A program made the position numbers and the translations under genes. Below, piece by piece: positions 24,781-38,300 of a DNA stretch of 64,000 nt. The notes under the pieces were generated by a model. That model did not search any database, was not told the origin of the DNA, and saw only the letters and a program-made list of their open reading frames with translations. Positions within the stretch are counted from its first letter, which is position 1. The number at the start of each line of letters is the position of its first letter. Source of the stretch: Temnothorax longispinosus. Its lineage: Eukaryota; Arthropoda; Insecta; Hymenoptera; Formicidae. The DNA lies in the NCBI RefSeq assembly GCF_030848805.1, contig NC_092366.1, positions 16,310,620-16,374,619 of the forward strand. Direction: 5' to 3'.

Positions 24781-27130
24781 TGTCTCTCTCTTTTTCTTTC
24801 TATCTCCTTCTCTCCCTCTCGCTGGCTCGCAGTGGCTGTTTCGTATAATGAAGGCTTTGGACAAATTGACGGTGTTCGAGAGAGGATCCACTGGCTCTCG
24901 TCACACGCGAGCACTGAATCTAGTAATCACGCGAGATCCGCCGGCGCGGCTCAATCGAGAAGAATCCCCTCACCCGTATATATCTCGCATGCAGAATTCT
25001 TCTGCGTAATTTATCCGTTACCGCGTGGCCGGCCGTAGCACTCTGGATGCGTTACACGTGCCGCGCTAGTGTGGCCGCGCTTTAAATAAGTATCGTGGCA
25101 CCGCGCAATTTCGTTACGCGCGTCTTCAGCGGTGCACGATGCACGCACGTTGCGAGGGCACACCGCCGATCGCAAGCAACACGAGCGACGGGGACAGGAG
25201 GGAATTGAAAAGGAGAGAGGGAAGGGAAAAGCGCGGCAGGAAGTCTCCGCCTCCGGAAATGGACAATCCTCCCCTCTTTGCCACTTATCTCGCACGCTTT
25301 CTCGTCTCGCCCTTCTTGCCGTGCGCACCTTCTTTCCGCTTTTATTCGCTTATATACAAGATATATATTATCTGTCTATCTTTTAATAAACCTTGTCTTG
25401 TTTTTTTCTTTTCTTTTCATACGATATGCGGGTACGATCTAGAAGCACGAAGCAAGCAGATGCAAGCCGGCAAAAGATAAGTGGTAGCGCAAAAATTAAA
25501 GCGGATGGCAAAACCGCGGGCACTCGTGTCGCACACGCGCACTTCGTCCAAGGTCTCGTCTCTCCTCCGCGCCGCGTATCACACTATTCTATCGCCGTTG
25601 CGTTGGTTCGCCGTCCTTCGCGTGTTATTCCTCTCTATCCGTCGCCGACAAATCTTCTGCAAGTTGGCAAATTCGCAAACTCCGAACTAGTTCCGAGATC
25701 CGTCCCGGCAAGTCGCTGCGCGAGATGAGAATCCAACTAGCGCGAAATTGAAATGCGGAGACATGGGGGGAAAAAAACAGCGAAGCAAACCGAGCACACT
25801 CGTCGGGGTCAGCCAAGAGACAGCCGTCAACACGATCGATGTGCACTTGCATGCAGTCCGTAACTTACTAAGACCGCCGGTAACCAGGGGTAGTGGACGG
25901 AGGGATTTTTCCCACCACTTGGCCATCTCCATCGCAAGTGCAGCGAGGACCACGTGACTGGCTCGACAGTCTCGTGCTTAGATGGAACGTAGGGCGCTTC
26001 TGGGGCCCGTATACATTTTTTAGTATTTTTCTTTTATTATGTTAATTACGTTAATAATATAAAAATATATGAAGAATTGGAAATTCATCAAGTCTGGAAA
26101 AAACAAAATAAATTTATTATTAGCACACACCACTGATATATATCTTTTTCTCATATATTATAAGTTTTGTAAAATAATTTTAAATTAATCTTTAGAGATA
26201 AAATTAAAAAATATATAAATTACAAATTCTAAAGAGCATGGTCTATGAAAAGCAGACTTGTACATTCTAATTTAGTTCCGTCCAGATATCTGTAACATCG
26301 CGCAAAAATAAACTTTTAACTTTATTATAACCATCTAAGTAAATTTTTTAAAATTAAGTTATATAAATAAAACATGAGTTTTAACTTTCATTATCTTGCT
26401 CCATTTATATAACACACATATATGGATTTTACTTTTATTTATTCTTATTCTTCCTAATATTCTTAAAATAAACTATATCTTGTTTTTGGAATATGATATG
26501 TAAATGTATGTGAGTGTCCGCAGTGTAGTCAGCTCGAATCCGTGGATAATTGTAAGCCCAAATAATTGCGCGAATCAGTTGTCTTGTATCCCTGCGGGAC
26601 ACAATACATTTAAAAAATTATAATATCAGTAAATTATATTATATTTAGTCGTCTCCCTAATACTTGCTATTTTCCTTCCACTACGGACTCAAACAACACC
26701 ACGTATTTCGGTGGAGCATATACGCTACTTGTTAGGGTCATGCACTTAGGTATGATGCATACGTCTTATGACAGTGTTGCGCCTGCGCGAAAAAGTCGTT
26801 CCGTCTATTCCCTCCGATCCGCGATCTGCTGGTAGCGGCGACACGATGCGAAATACGTGCTGGCCACGGGCGATGCAGGGTGGGAGCACGTCGCGGTGAG
26901 GATACTGAGGATAGCGGACACGACAGTCGTATCAGGGGTACGCGGCGTGCGGGAAACGAGTGGCTGGGAAGGGATACCGCTCTCGCGCGCGGTGCAGTGG
27001 TCGGGCCGGGTGGAGGTGACACGCGGCTTTGGACGGAACGTCGAGGTTTTACGATTGAATTCGTCCGACCGACAGAGACGATCTGCCGCGTTAGATTGTA
27101 TCGTACTTATATGCGACACATAGCGCACTT
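24780..27130. other. GC-richer, CpG-rich non-coding islands
   Basis: Two islands (about 24780-25980 and 26740-27130) stand out from the AT-rich background. They are dense in CG dinucleotides and in overlapping, low-information open frames on both strands. The separating stretch is AT-rich. No domain or spliced model could be supported. Such islands in insect genomes often mark promoters or untranslated first exons. One could hold the start of the minus-strand DM gene, but nothing here proves it. Confidence 0.35.
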
Positions 27131-30100
27131 CGACGACTACAGATGACTAATCGTTTCTGCTGTTTCTGACTGATATAAGTAAATGTCTGTTGAGTTGAAG
27201 AAAGTTTCAATCGATCCCATAGCTATCAACTGAACAGTTGCAAAAGTGTTTCTAACGTCGCAGAAAAAAATATTGGACACAGAAACCCTTGACAAAAAGA
27301 CCACATTAATGATTAAGACAAATATGTTATACATCCGAATTTAAATAAATTTTGTCTATTATCTTTGGTTTGCTAATCCACGCGAATTACGATATTCAGT
27401 AATATATTATATACGCGTTATTTCGATGTATTGATCTAATTAATGAATAAATTTTCGATCGATATATCTTTGCATCGTTCTGTTTTTGCTGTTTTTCGAA
27501 AATTATCGCGCGATATCTGTGTTTCAAGCTGGTGTTGCATCGGACAGCAGTATCATCAAATATTACTACTTCGCGCCTACGAATGCATATCGTCGTTCGT
27601 GGTTGCCAACTCGGCAGGCGAGCAGCAATCAGTCACGTCGTGATTTGATTTTGAAATTGATTCCATGAGTGCCGACTTTATGAATGAATGAAACGCATAG
27701 ACTGAGACGGCAAAGAAGAGGAGATCCAAACTGTATATCGATTATATTGTTCTAAGTTCCATAAGAACTTTGCTGTTTTGGTTCTGTCCTAAATAATAGG
27801 TTCGAGTAATCTGTTCTTTATAAAAATCAATTTATGACTATACAGGAGAACGAATTGCACAATGGACGTGTGACAATTTACACCGCAGTTTATTGACAAC
27901 ATTTACGTCGCTACGTTATAACGGCGAATGTCTGACATTGCGAATATCTCGATTATGTGACATGTGACATTTAACATGAGGCTATAATATTTTTTTTTAT
28001 TATTATTATTCCCCACGCCCTCGAACTTTTATCTTCAGAAGGCTCGCTATAGCGAGAAAACACATGCCAGAAATCGTTATGTAATGTAACACTAATTGTA
28101 TAAAGTACCGTGTATGCGAACAATGCAGTCCGAATAACTAAAGACGGGTGTATCGTACGGAGATACACCCGGGAAACGGAATTCAAATAAAGAAACTACG
28201 TGTGTGTGGTATGTTCGCGCGCGGGATATAACTCGCGATCGTAAAACGAAGCTACATAGTCGTAGAAAAGGATTTGATATTTGTGTGTGTTTTTGTATAT
28301 ATATATGATATATATGTATACACGAACTTTTATATATTTAATATCCTTCGCGTACAACGTTCGCGCGCAATGTATCGTGCACACGCTATATCCGATAGGA
28401 TTCTTTTTACTTAAGTAACCGGAGAGACCACAATGGTCGGATAAGTGGTAAAACATGCCAGCCCCGCGTCTGCCCATATCTTGAATTTACGACCCATTAT
28501 TGATTTTTTTAGCCGTTATGGCAATTACGTAGTTACTTGTTGAATATTTTATTTCGCATTATGATTGCCGATATTAGACAATGTATTACCAGATAATTTC
28601 AAGGGTCAATTATATATAGCCGTCATTGAAACGTTATAGATAACGTCAAAAGGACGTTGTTACAATATGAAGTATGTTCTCAGCGAGTTTCTTCTTCGTC
28701 GATGTAATTTATATCCTATAACGCGCCTCGTTTTATATCAGAGGGTGAATACTAAAAATTAGTAAAAATCGATTGTCTTTCTTTGGCATAAGAAACTTGC
28801 ACATGGAGCAACAAACTCTCACATTTTACGAGTGCAATATATGTTATCGAAGTGACATTTAAAGCGTAAGATAAAAAAATGTTTATTATTTTCGTCTGTA
28901 AATGTTGCGTGCGGTCTTAAAGTAAAAGCTGTTCTAATCCACAGCAAGGAAAACGTGAAAACTCTAAATCTATATGATTCTAAATCTTAATATCAAAAAT
29001 AGATATGGCAAAATATAAATCAATTTTATTCCTCATCACAGAGCACACACATGAGCGTAATCATTATAATAATGAAATTTTGAAACCTATATAGACTTCA
29101 GACCTATTTTAATAATAAAATCAAATTTTCTATCATGTCATTATCGTATCTTTCGTGCAAGAATTTTTACAAATAAAATATACTTTCTTCCTATTATCAC
29201 TCTTTTCTCTTTTAGTCACAACTTAATGCGATAAATATTTCGTTTTAAACCGCGAGAAAAGCAAGCAAGAAAATCACTGTTGTGGTTATCGAAAAGAAAA
29301 GGCTTTAGAGAGAATATCGCGCTTAGCAAACATAGAGAGGAGATGTGGCGGGGTAAGAACGATCGTAAAATGTCGACGAAATAGATCCAGGGTGCGATAG
29401 TCAGCGCTCGGACAGAATAAATACATACACACCGATGCCACGGTTGATACTTCACTTGCGGCCGAATTTACTGATTGAACCGCGGCGGCCGTTCTTGCGG
29501 TAGAAACGGGTTTTACGCGTTCCGGAGATGCCGGCGCAGCACCGGAAGTGTTCCCGCACGGGACGACTGCACCGAATTGTTTCGGGAAAAAGATCGTAAA
29601 TCTCTCGAACTCGATTCGGTATAAAACAGGTGAGTTTGAAATCGGGGCTCTAATCTCACCGAAACTGGGCACGCGATAATAAAAAAGTAATGTTCACGTT
29701 CTCTTAGCGCATATGTCTCATAAAAACGTTATTGGGATTTTATGTCTCGAGTAATTAAGATGGTGACGGAATTGTTACTATATAGTTTATAAATTCTATA
29801 TCTCATAGTTTATATATATATATATCATTTTGAGCAATTATATATTCATTAACAAAAAAACATGTTAAAATCGAGCTACATTTCTACAGATATGTCCATT
29901 TTCTTGGCATGTACACATACACACGTAAAACATTTTTAGAACGTAATTTAATTTATTAAAAAATTTAAATTACTTGAATCAAGACCTGTCCGTTTCGTAA
30001 TAGAACTCGTGTAGAAACCATTTGCATATTAATATTGATAAATAAAATTTCAAATTATTTTACTCGACTTCTGTCTGTTATTCTAATATCATATAACCTT

Positions 30101-33100
30101 GTTACAGGGGTAATTCTCCACTATTTACGATATTTCGAAGATTGATAATTGTCTGATTTGATAATTTTTAAGTCTGATTATCATTTTTTACATTTATTGA
30201 CGGCATATTATCATCACATTAGGGCCAGATACTTTCAGAATTTTTATAAAGTCTCAATTCTATTACTAGAAACTTGGAGTGCTTGATAGCAAGCTTGATA
30301 TAGGCTTTGTCATGATATGCAGTATAATTTTTAATAACAGGGGACAGCACGACAGCATGTTGCGTGACGAGCGAAATATTAAGTTCATAATAAGTTAAGT
30401 TTCACAGTAAGAAAGTAACAAGAGCAAAAAAAGATAAAAGATATCGAACCATACACGCAACTCGAGTGTCAAGTATCCAGGCGGGGATTCGCGATATAGT
30501 CTGAGGTCCATTGAAAATGTTCTGCGCCTGCAACGATGGCACAGCGCATTCCACACGGTAACAGCGACAGGGCGGGCAGGCGAAAAAAGATAACGTCACA
30601 CATCACGATTGGACAGAGACCGAATCATTCCGATAAGGAATCGTGAATTGTATGCGCGTGGCATTTTGCAAGATGCAACCAGGCGAATTTGATTTAAGGC
30701 GCATCCGGTGAGCATCACGAAGAGCGAAGGTATAACGGGATGTATTCGATCAAACGATTATCGTCACGATCGCGTGATTTTTATTACGAATCGTACGAAT
30801 TAAAATCGGCGAAAATGCGAATAATTTCATTGGCCACTTTCAAGACTTGTAATTTGTAATGTCTCCTTCCGAACTGAACAGCGTGCATATTTACTGACTT
30901 TCGCGTTTTTGTACGTATATTTGCGGTTCTCGATCTTTCGGAACTTTCTCTCGAGAACTCGCGCAGAACAAAGTGTGCATCAAAGTTAAAGAAACGGTTC
31001 CGTGAACCATTTTTACCTTGTCGGTCGATTTATATTCTGAAGCGTATATTTCGCATAAATTTACATTAAATAAGAAGCGCTCGGCTCTGTCTTGAATCAA
31101 CGAATAAGTTGTTTCTGTTTCCAAAATTTTGTTACATTTGTTCAAAATAAAAAATGTTAAATATATGTATATACATTAAATATCTATTTTTGTAAAATAT
31201 TGCTCAGAAAATATTTTGATTTGAAAAAATGTCTATTATACAAGAAAAATTTTTTATCTCTACAAAAATATTTCGCGAAGAGTGAGCGCAGCGAAAAATT
31301 ACGTTGCGTATAAAAAATTTTTTTCGATGTCGCGTGAGCAGATACGATGAGAAAAACTCAGCAAACACATTCGCCGAAGAAGAAATAAAAAAGGACAAAC
31401 CGTTGCACTCTCAGAGATGCGATATAAACAGGATAAGCAAGTGGCCGGAGAAGGGCAAGGCAATAAAACACGGTATAAGCATAAAAAAACAGAATTAAGT
31501 AAAAGAAAGGTGCGTATGCGTCGATTAAATTGCTCCGTGATCTGCAACTTAAAATACTCAGATACGGCATTAACGTGCATTTCTGTTCAAGAAAAATACC
31601 GCAAGGCCAATATTAACAAGCAAGCAATTCCGTCAAGGCGGATCTATGTACACATGTATGTGTACCATTCTAAGCTGTTTGCAACACAACGATATTTAGT
31701 TTCAGCGAAAGGCATTAAGTATTTGGCATTCCTGTATTTTGAATAATTACAAGAAATTTCTCGATTCGAGGAATAGCTGAAGAAAGTCTTATATAATGAA
31801 TCCATATATAAATCGTTCAATTTATGAATCAATGTAATATATTAAAAGTTAGTAATTTTGAATTTATATCCAAATAAAAATGCTAATAAATATTCAGAAA
31901 ATTCTTAAACATCGGTAAGCAACATAATTATTTATTAATATTTAGATATCAGTAATAGCGGTATAAAAAATTTTGGAAATATAAATCTGCATATAATAAA
32001 TCTAAAAGTCCAGCAATTTTACAGATATAAAAATATTTTGCAAGACATTGTTATGGCACGGCGAGAAACTTGCACTCATACCGAATATTGATGACAAAAA
32101 ACGCAACTATATATTTACACGCAATTCGTAATGTTTGAGAAGAAGATTATTTCTTACATTAAATTCGACACGTGAAACAGGTTCCACCGTGACTGTTGCG
32201 ATGCACCTGCAGCCGACGCGACGCTTCTTGCAGCCGTTTCTCGACGACGATTTCTCAATTGGCGCTTAATTAAAGGTAGGTTGCTCTTTATGTGTGACTA
32301 ATTGAAGGGGTCCGATCAAGAATGTATCTCGAACCAAAATCATTTCGTTTGCTCTTGAAAAGTCATCTTTAGCGGAGTTAATACGGAGAATGCGGATACG
32401 CTTATCAGCATTCAGGACTTGGTAGAATCATCGTTAGCCACCGCGAGTTGGAGAATCGCGGATAATTAGATTCTCTCGTGAGATTGTGTGGCGAATGAAA
32501 TTCGGCCCTTTCGCAAACTTCATCAGCATTAATAACAGTTCCCATTAATGTTAATAACATCCGGGCCGTGTTTCAGGCGGGCTCGGCACATTATATTATA
32601 CACACTTGATCTTCGATCGTTGCGCAAAGCTGTTTATTTTCGCATGCAAACGGGATATTTAATCGTACAGTCGTAGGGATCATTATTTCTGAGATACCGT
32701 CCGTTTCAAATTCCAGTTCATCGTTCTGCAATTGATCGATGGAAACGATAAGACAAAATATCTTGACAATAAATAATTATTAGACTTATTTTCGTATTCG
32801 ACATTCGAGGCGACATTCTTCGTGTGAACGACGCCTAACATCGTGCATGGTAACCGAAGTTGCCGGTGGGCGTCAATGGTTTAATTCACCGCCTTGGGCA
32901 GCCGACTCTGCTACCTGGTCGGTTAGCACGCCATCATTTACGTGAAGCGTAATTCATGAGAAGCGGAGCACCTTACGGACATGAACGGTAGAGAACTGCC
33001 GGAACTATTCTGCAGATAAATTCCGAACACCAAAGCGAGTCAGCGTTGCATCACGAGCCGATACGAGCCGACTATGTATATTCGACCCTGCAGTTCCCCC

Positions 33101-34505
33101 CAGTCAGCGGCCTTGACCGGACATTACCTGCTTTATGATAGCACTTAGAAGAAAGTAGCCGAATTACAGTTGCCTCTCGTCTTCTGAATGACTGAACTTC
33201 GGATAACTTACGTATTGTGATAATTAGCTGTCGACCTTGATCTTTGTAACTTGAGATAAATAGGCGACTGTTAATTCTATCGGTAAAGCTTGTGTGAAAA
33301 CATCAAACAGATTAACTGGTTTAACACTGGTTTTTATCTGGCTGTAATGAGTTATGCACTTACATTTCGCAAGTTTAATGAAGAATTAGTAACAAAACGA
33401 TGCATTGTAAAATGAAAATAATTTAGTTTCCCAAAATTATCGATATTGCATTTTTTACATAATATTCTTGCATAAGTAATAATTTCCAACAGTATTGTAA
33501 AATATTTTGCTCCGTCTGCTTTGGATTTTAAATCAAGAAATTTGGCAATGCACTCCTAAATTCAATACGTCGGAACGAAAACAACCAGTAGCGTGTTATT
33601 TTATCAGAAGGCAGCGCGACAAACGTTTTGTATCTGCACATATAAATTTTCCTGCCATTTGCTCTTTCAAGTCACGTAATAATATTGGTTATTTTCATTT
33701 AAAAGTATTGCATTAACATTGACGTTTCCGAAAAAATTACAGGAATAACAGCGATAAACGTACGCATACGACGCGAGCTATAATTATTCTGTCTGCTCGC
33801 AATTTTCTAAATTGTAATGCGGGCAACTATCTGCCCATGACGGAATTATTACATGTTTTACTGCGCTAAGGTAAGCGAATACTATGTGACCACTGTTCCC
33901 TATGCAAATGCATGCTAGCTATACCGATGTAAAGCAACTTACGTGACATGTGCCTGTCAATTCTGTTTAAATTAGCGTAATGTCACTTTTATTTAGGAAA
34001 TATGTAAATTGGGCAGTAAAACATATATAAGGCTATTATGTTTCGATCCAAAATATCTCATTCGTGTTTCGAGATGTGAAAAATTTGACAATTTTTCAAA
34101 AAATGCAAACATCCGTAATTTTAATTACGAATTATTTTTCTAAATTAATAATCGCAAAACGGCCGTAACCGTAAAACCAACTGACCATTTTTTTCCGAAA
34201 GGCAAAATTTTTATATATCTATACGTATGCCGCGCACAAAATGTTCCCTCTCGAACAGCAATCCTTCCCGGTAGAAATGCGCGAGAGCGATTTAATCGCA
34301 TTTGGCGTGACGCGACACGCGATGATCAAAAAAATGGAGCGCCTCTATTCTCCCTCGGCAAACCTGCTCACGGCGTCTTTCGTGCATTGGTACCCTTCGA
34401 TTTATCACATTTCTTGCGTGCGTGCCGAGTATTACTTTGGCATTTTGCTGCTTATGAACTTCTCTGTGCAGGCGATATGAAAAAAAAAGAAAAAAAATCG
34501 CTATA
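27131..34505. other. Gene-poor region, no supported gene
   Basis: A mixture of AT-rich DNA and moderately GC-rich patches. The block at about 29290-29670 has a 128-codon minus-strand frame rich in Ala/Ser/Val/Pro and starting from an ATG, without a known domain. The block at 32160-33240 has balanced composition and many TAATTA/TTAATG cores, which would suit a conserved non-coding element. No RNA gene recognised. Confidence 0.35.
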
Positions 34506-35390
34506 GGGGAAGCCCGGGCAAAGCGAATGCCCTGGGCATAGCGGATAGGCTTTTTTCTCGCTCATCTATACTTTATAGCGCTATGAGTCTCTAGAGTGAG
34601 CGACCGGCCGCCGACGCCATAACAGTGCGAAAAAACATGTAATTGCTCTCGTGAGTTCTTTTTTAAAGAAATAATAAATTTTGTGTTTTCTTGCGAATTT
34701 TGCTAAGGTATAATACGTAGCTTGATTATTAGTAGTAATTGTTCCTTAAACACTGTGAATGTTTTTTATAAGAATTCCCCGGAATTCCCCGGAAATCCCT
34801 GTTTTTAAAACTCTATTGGAGTTGAAAATTTTTCACTTGTTGCTCATACCTATTTCAACCTTTTCAAGTTCACCCTAAGTAGATCCTTTGGGCAAAGCGG
34901 ATGAACCATCTCTTGGCCTGGTCATATTGCGATTGCTGTTTTTTCCGTTTTAAAATGGTAAAACAGACCAACTGAAATGGGCGGTGACCAACATACAATG
35001 TTTCTGCTTGGTGTGTTCTGAACAATACACGGACCCGCCGTTCAAAGACTGGATCCAATGTAGCCCAGTGCACCATAGATGGGCCCATGAAGGCTGCACT
35101 GCATATGGAGAATTTGGCAGCTACTTTTGTGACGATTGCCAAGACTAATGTTGATTTATTTTGCTCCATCCGCTTTGCCCAGGAAGGGTTGGGCAAAGCG
35201 GATAGTCTCTTTTGCCTTAGTTTTTGACTCCAAAGAGGTTTAAATGTTTAAGTTTTTTATGTTTTTCTTATTTTATTTGAAAGTTGATTATATTTAGAGG
35301 ATTATTAGAATAAAAAAGGTTTCCGATCTCAATTTTAACCGTCTTTTTTCTTGCCAAACCTTAACACATCCGTTTTGCCCGGGCTTTCCC
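34506..35390 (+). mobile_element. Degenerate pogo-type DNA transposon with TA target duplication
   Basis: 885-bp element. The left end reads GGGGAAGCCCGGGCAAAGCG and the right end, reverse-complemented, GGGAAAGCCCGGGCAAAACG. Both are flanked by TA (34504-34505, 35391-35392), as in Tc1/mariner/pogo elements. The motif GGGCAAAGCGGAT or a close variant recurs at least six times in both orientations, clustered at the ends and near 34889 and 35170-35205. Only the 3' end of a transposase-like frame survives (34954-35148), so the element is non-autonomous. Confidence 0.7.
34954..35148 (+). pseudogene. Transposase C-terminal Cys/His-rich (PHD-like) fragment
   Basis: About 64 codons ending at TAA (35146-35148), with an in-frame stop just before the segment. 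Spaced motifs CFCLVC, DWIQC, WAHEGC and CDDC form a zinc-finger-like pattern. It matches the C-terminal tails I know from insect pogo/Tigger-type DDE transposases, where a DWIQC-type core is followed by WxHExC. The catalytic DDE core is absent. Lying between pogo-like terminal repeats, it is best read as the remnant of the element's own transposase. Confidence 0.6.
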
Positions 35391-35392
35391 TA

Positions 35393-35625
35393 CCCCTTCT
35401 CCTCTCTCTTTTTTTGGTTCTCTCCCTTTCGTTCTTATGATGTCATCTTTCTCATTCCTCGCTTCTTCTTCTTCTTCATCGTCTGTGTCTCACCTTCTTT
35501 CTACGTATTACTCTTTCTCCCTTTCACCTGATTTCACCATCTCATTTCCTCTTTCCCGATCTCTCTATACCTATCTCTCTATCTAGCTCACTCTCCCTAC
35601 TCCCTACGATTCCACAGAGTTGCTC
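35393..35625. repeat. Pyrimidine-skewed tract
   Basis: About 230 bases in which the plus strand is almost entirely C/T (CTT, TCTC, CCCTT units), starting at the right end of the pogo element. No coding signal. It could be degraded microsatellite DNA. Confidence 0.6.
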
Positions 35626-38263
35626 TCCTTCTTACTCCCGTTCGCTCGTTCCCCCCAGCCGTATTTAGTTACCCATAAACGACCGGCATGCAACTCCTCG
35701 GGTGTACGCATATTGCATCGAACCGCGTGTTTCTGCCACGTTCGTGTTACCACCGCTTCATGTACACGTGCGTGTAAACCGCTGCACGATCGCGCACGCA
35801 CGGACGCACGCACGTATACCTGCCCTGCATATTGCGCGCATCGCCCGAGGATGAATTTCGGGAATACATCGCTCATCTTCTTTCCGCTTTCCTGAGCCCA
35901 CGATAGACGTTTCGGTACATTGTGAATAACTTGTATCAAAAATCGATACCGTCTTGAGATATTCGCGATATCAGACATATCGCGAATATTGAGGAGAGTA
36001 TAGATAATCCATGTCCGACGCTGTTCTTAATTCTGCAAAGCTCGACGTAACAAAAAAAATCGCCTCTCGCGATTGAATCGCCTCAAAATTGAACACAAGA
36101 TTTTATTATTAATATAGGTAAACGACATAATACTTTACCATTAATACGCAAGACTTTTCAAAAATATAAAGTAACGATTTTTTTATTTCTGATAAATCTC
36201 GTTTCAATTATTATATATATAATTTTCAGTTATGCAGCTTCCGTATATTAGAAAGAGAATTTTTCTAGTCTTAAAATTATTCTTAACAATAATTTTTTTA
36301 CGTTACTTTATTTTTTATACAATACTGGTTAATGAGATTAATATATCTATCCCGTTCCCTTTAACCTGCCTTAATATGTCTGTGCTCTTAAGAGTCAATT
36401 TTACATGCTCAAAATAAATTCAAAATCTCTCGATCTCGGTTGTTTAGTCCACGTGATGAATATTTCGATGTATAAAAAACAATATTCTAGACGAGATTCT
36501 AGACTCATATAATAATCGATATTCACATAGAAAGATTATTATTGTAAGACACTCATAAGAATAAGAATTTATATTCTATATATTTTTTATGTTATTTTCG
36601 AGAAAAAAGGCGTACCGACCGGCTATATAATTCACGCACGGCGATTATTATTCGCTGGAAATTTTATGCGACCAATTTCCTACACACACATGCATGCGAC
36701 GAAACGTCCTCGACTTATTTTATATGAGACGGTATTACGTGTGGTCGTAACTTACCGTTACATACACAAAGGTACATATATCTTTCAGGTTATCGCCGTG
36801 AAATTTGCATTCTATTAATTTACACAATGTAAAACAATGTATGTAGCCGTGCAATAATATGCGGCTACCTCTCGAATATCTATTATATAAATTATAGGGA
36901 TATATTCTTATAGAATTTATAAAATTATATATAACATATGTTATAAATATATAAAAAATGTAATTCTTTAGATAATAAACAATAAAAGTTTCATATAATA
37001 TTAAATATTAATATAATGACTACAATCACACTCGCGTTTTAAGGCATTGTTTAATAATAGTTCGTTTTTTGAAAGTACAAGCTATACTTATATTACAAAC
37101 AGTAAGAGTGGCAATGATCAAGTTCGAATAGTATCTAAAATTGGTCTCAAAGTATCTATTAGTTGGCCGTTTGGCAAGGCTTTGTGTCACTTTATAATTG
37201 CTGCAATTATATTACTAATATTTTTGATAATAATTGTAATTATCAATTATAAAAAATAAATCAGAAACATTGTTGCTACCAATCGTATTGTTTTCAATAA
37301 AAATGTGCTTAAAAAATGAAAGGTGCTCAGTGTGTAATAAAGTGTGAAATGAAAACTGTCCTGTTAAGAAAATGTATACTTATCAAAAAATAATACTCTT
37401 TAGAATTTTTTTTCTATTCATAATAATTAATTTGAGTCGCTAAAACATCTAATTTAGCAACATACTAATCGATCTGTCTCTTTTAACAAAATGAATAAAA
37501 ATGTAGACATAGTTTTTATTAGTATATTTTTCATGTAAATCAAGATCGTAAAGTATATTTGTTGTAAAAACTTCTATTTTTTATGGCTAAATAGATTATA
37601 TTATTAAAAATAATTTACAAAACGTAATTATTTCTGTTTACTTTATATTTACCGCACATACCTATAGCAAATCATATCAGATATATAAATTAATAAAATT
37701 AGGTATCCAAGAAAAATTTGCAGCATCTATCGAGTAAAAAATTTTTTGTTGGAAATTTTGTGTTGGGATTAAGCTTTATTAACGAAAGTAATTGATTCAA
37801 CATTCTACGCACCGACTACCACGGTCGGCGATAAAATGTTATTTTATGACCGTGGTCGACACACTCGACACTACTGGCGAATCTGCTAGTCAGTCCGGTC
37901 CTCACCGATCTTTTGCCAAAGACTGTACCGGCAGAAATAGCGGGTCGCCGATCAGATCGTATCCGATCTCGTCGCATCGTACTTTATACCACGTGCGTGA
38001 AACGCTGCGTATGCGTGTGTCCATCAACACAAAGTACGGTAAAGTGTAGCATTATGGAGTCTCATAAACTATTTTCGAGACCATAGGAATATATTTCGGT
38101 CGCATCGGCCATTGCACGGTTTTGTATGTCTGACGTAATAAACCTTTGCATGATCATTGAGATACGAAGTGGAAAGACTCGCACAATCTGGGTTTAATCT
38201 TCTTGGATGTTTTGGTGCAACGTTATACAGATTAGGGTATTTTTAGAGTGGAAATTACATTAC

Positions 38264-38299
<36 letters not shown>

Positions 38300-38300
38300 A
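38264..38300. repeat. (GA)n microsatellite, interrupted
   Basis: GA repeats with one AAAG interruption. Confidence 0.9.

Noticed and set aside
29286..29672. 128-codon minus-strand frame with an Ala/Ser/Val-rich middle
   Set aside because: The most protein-like of the orphan frames, with an ATG start. No family match, no splice context and no conservation information, so it was not called a gene.
37047..37259. 70-codon frame with a strong C-terminal hydrophobic helix, resembling a tail-anchored protein
   Set aside because: The first codon is TTG with no in-frame ATG ahead of the helix. Hydrophobic stretches are expected by chance in AT-rich DNA.
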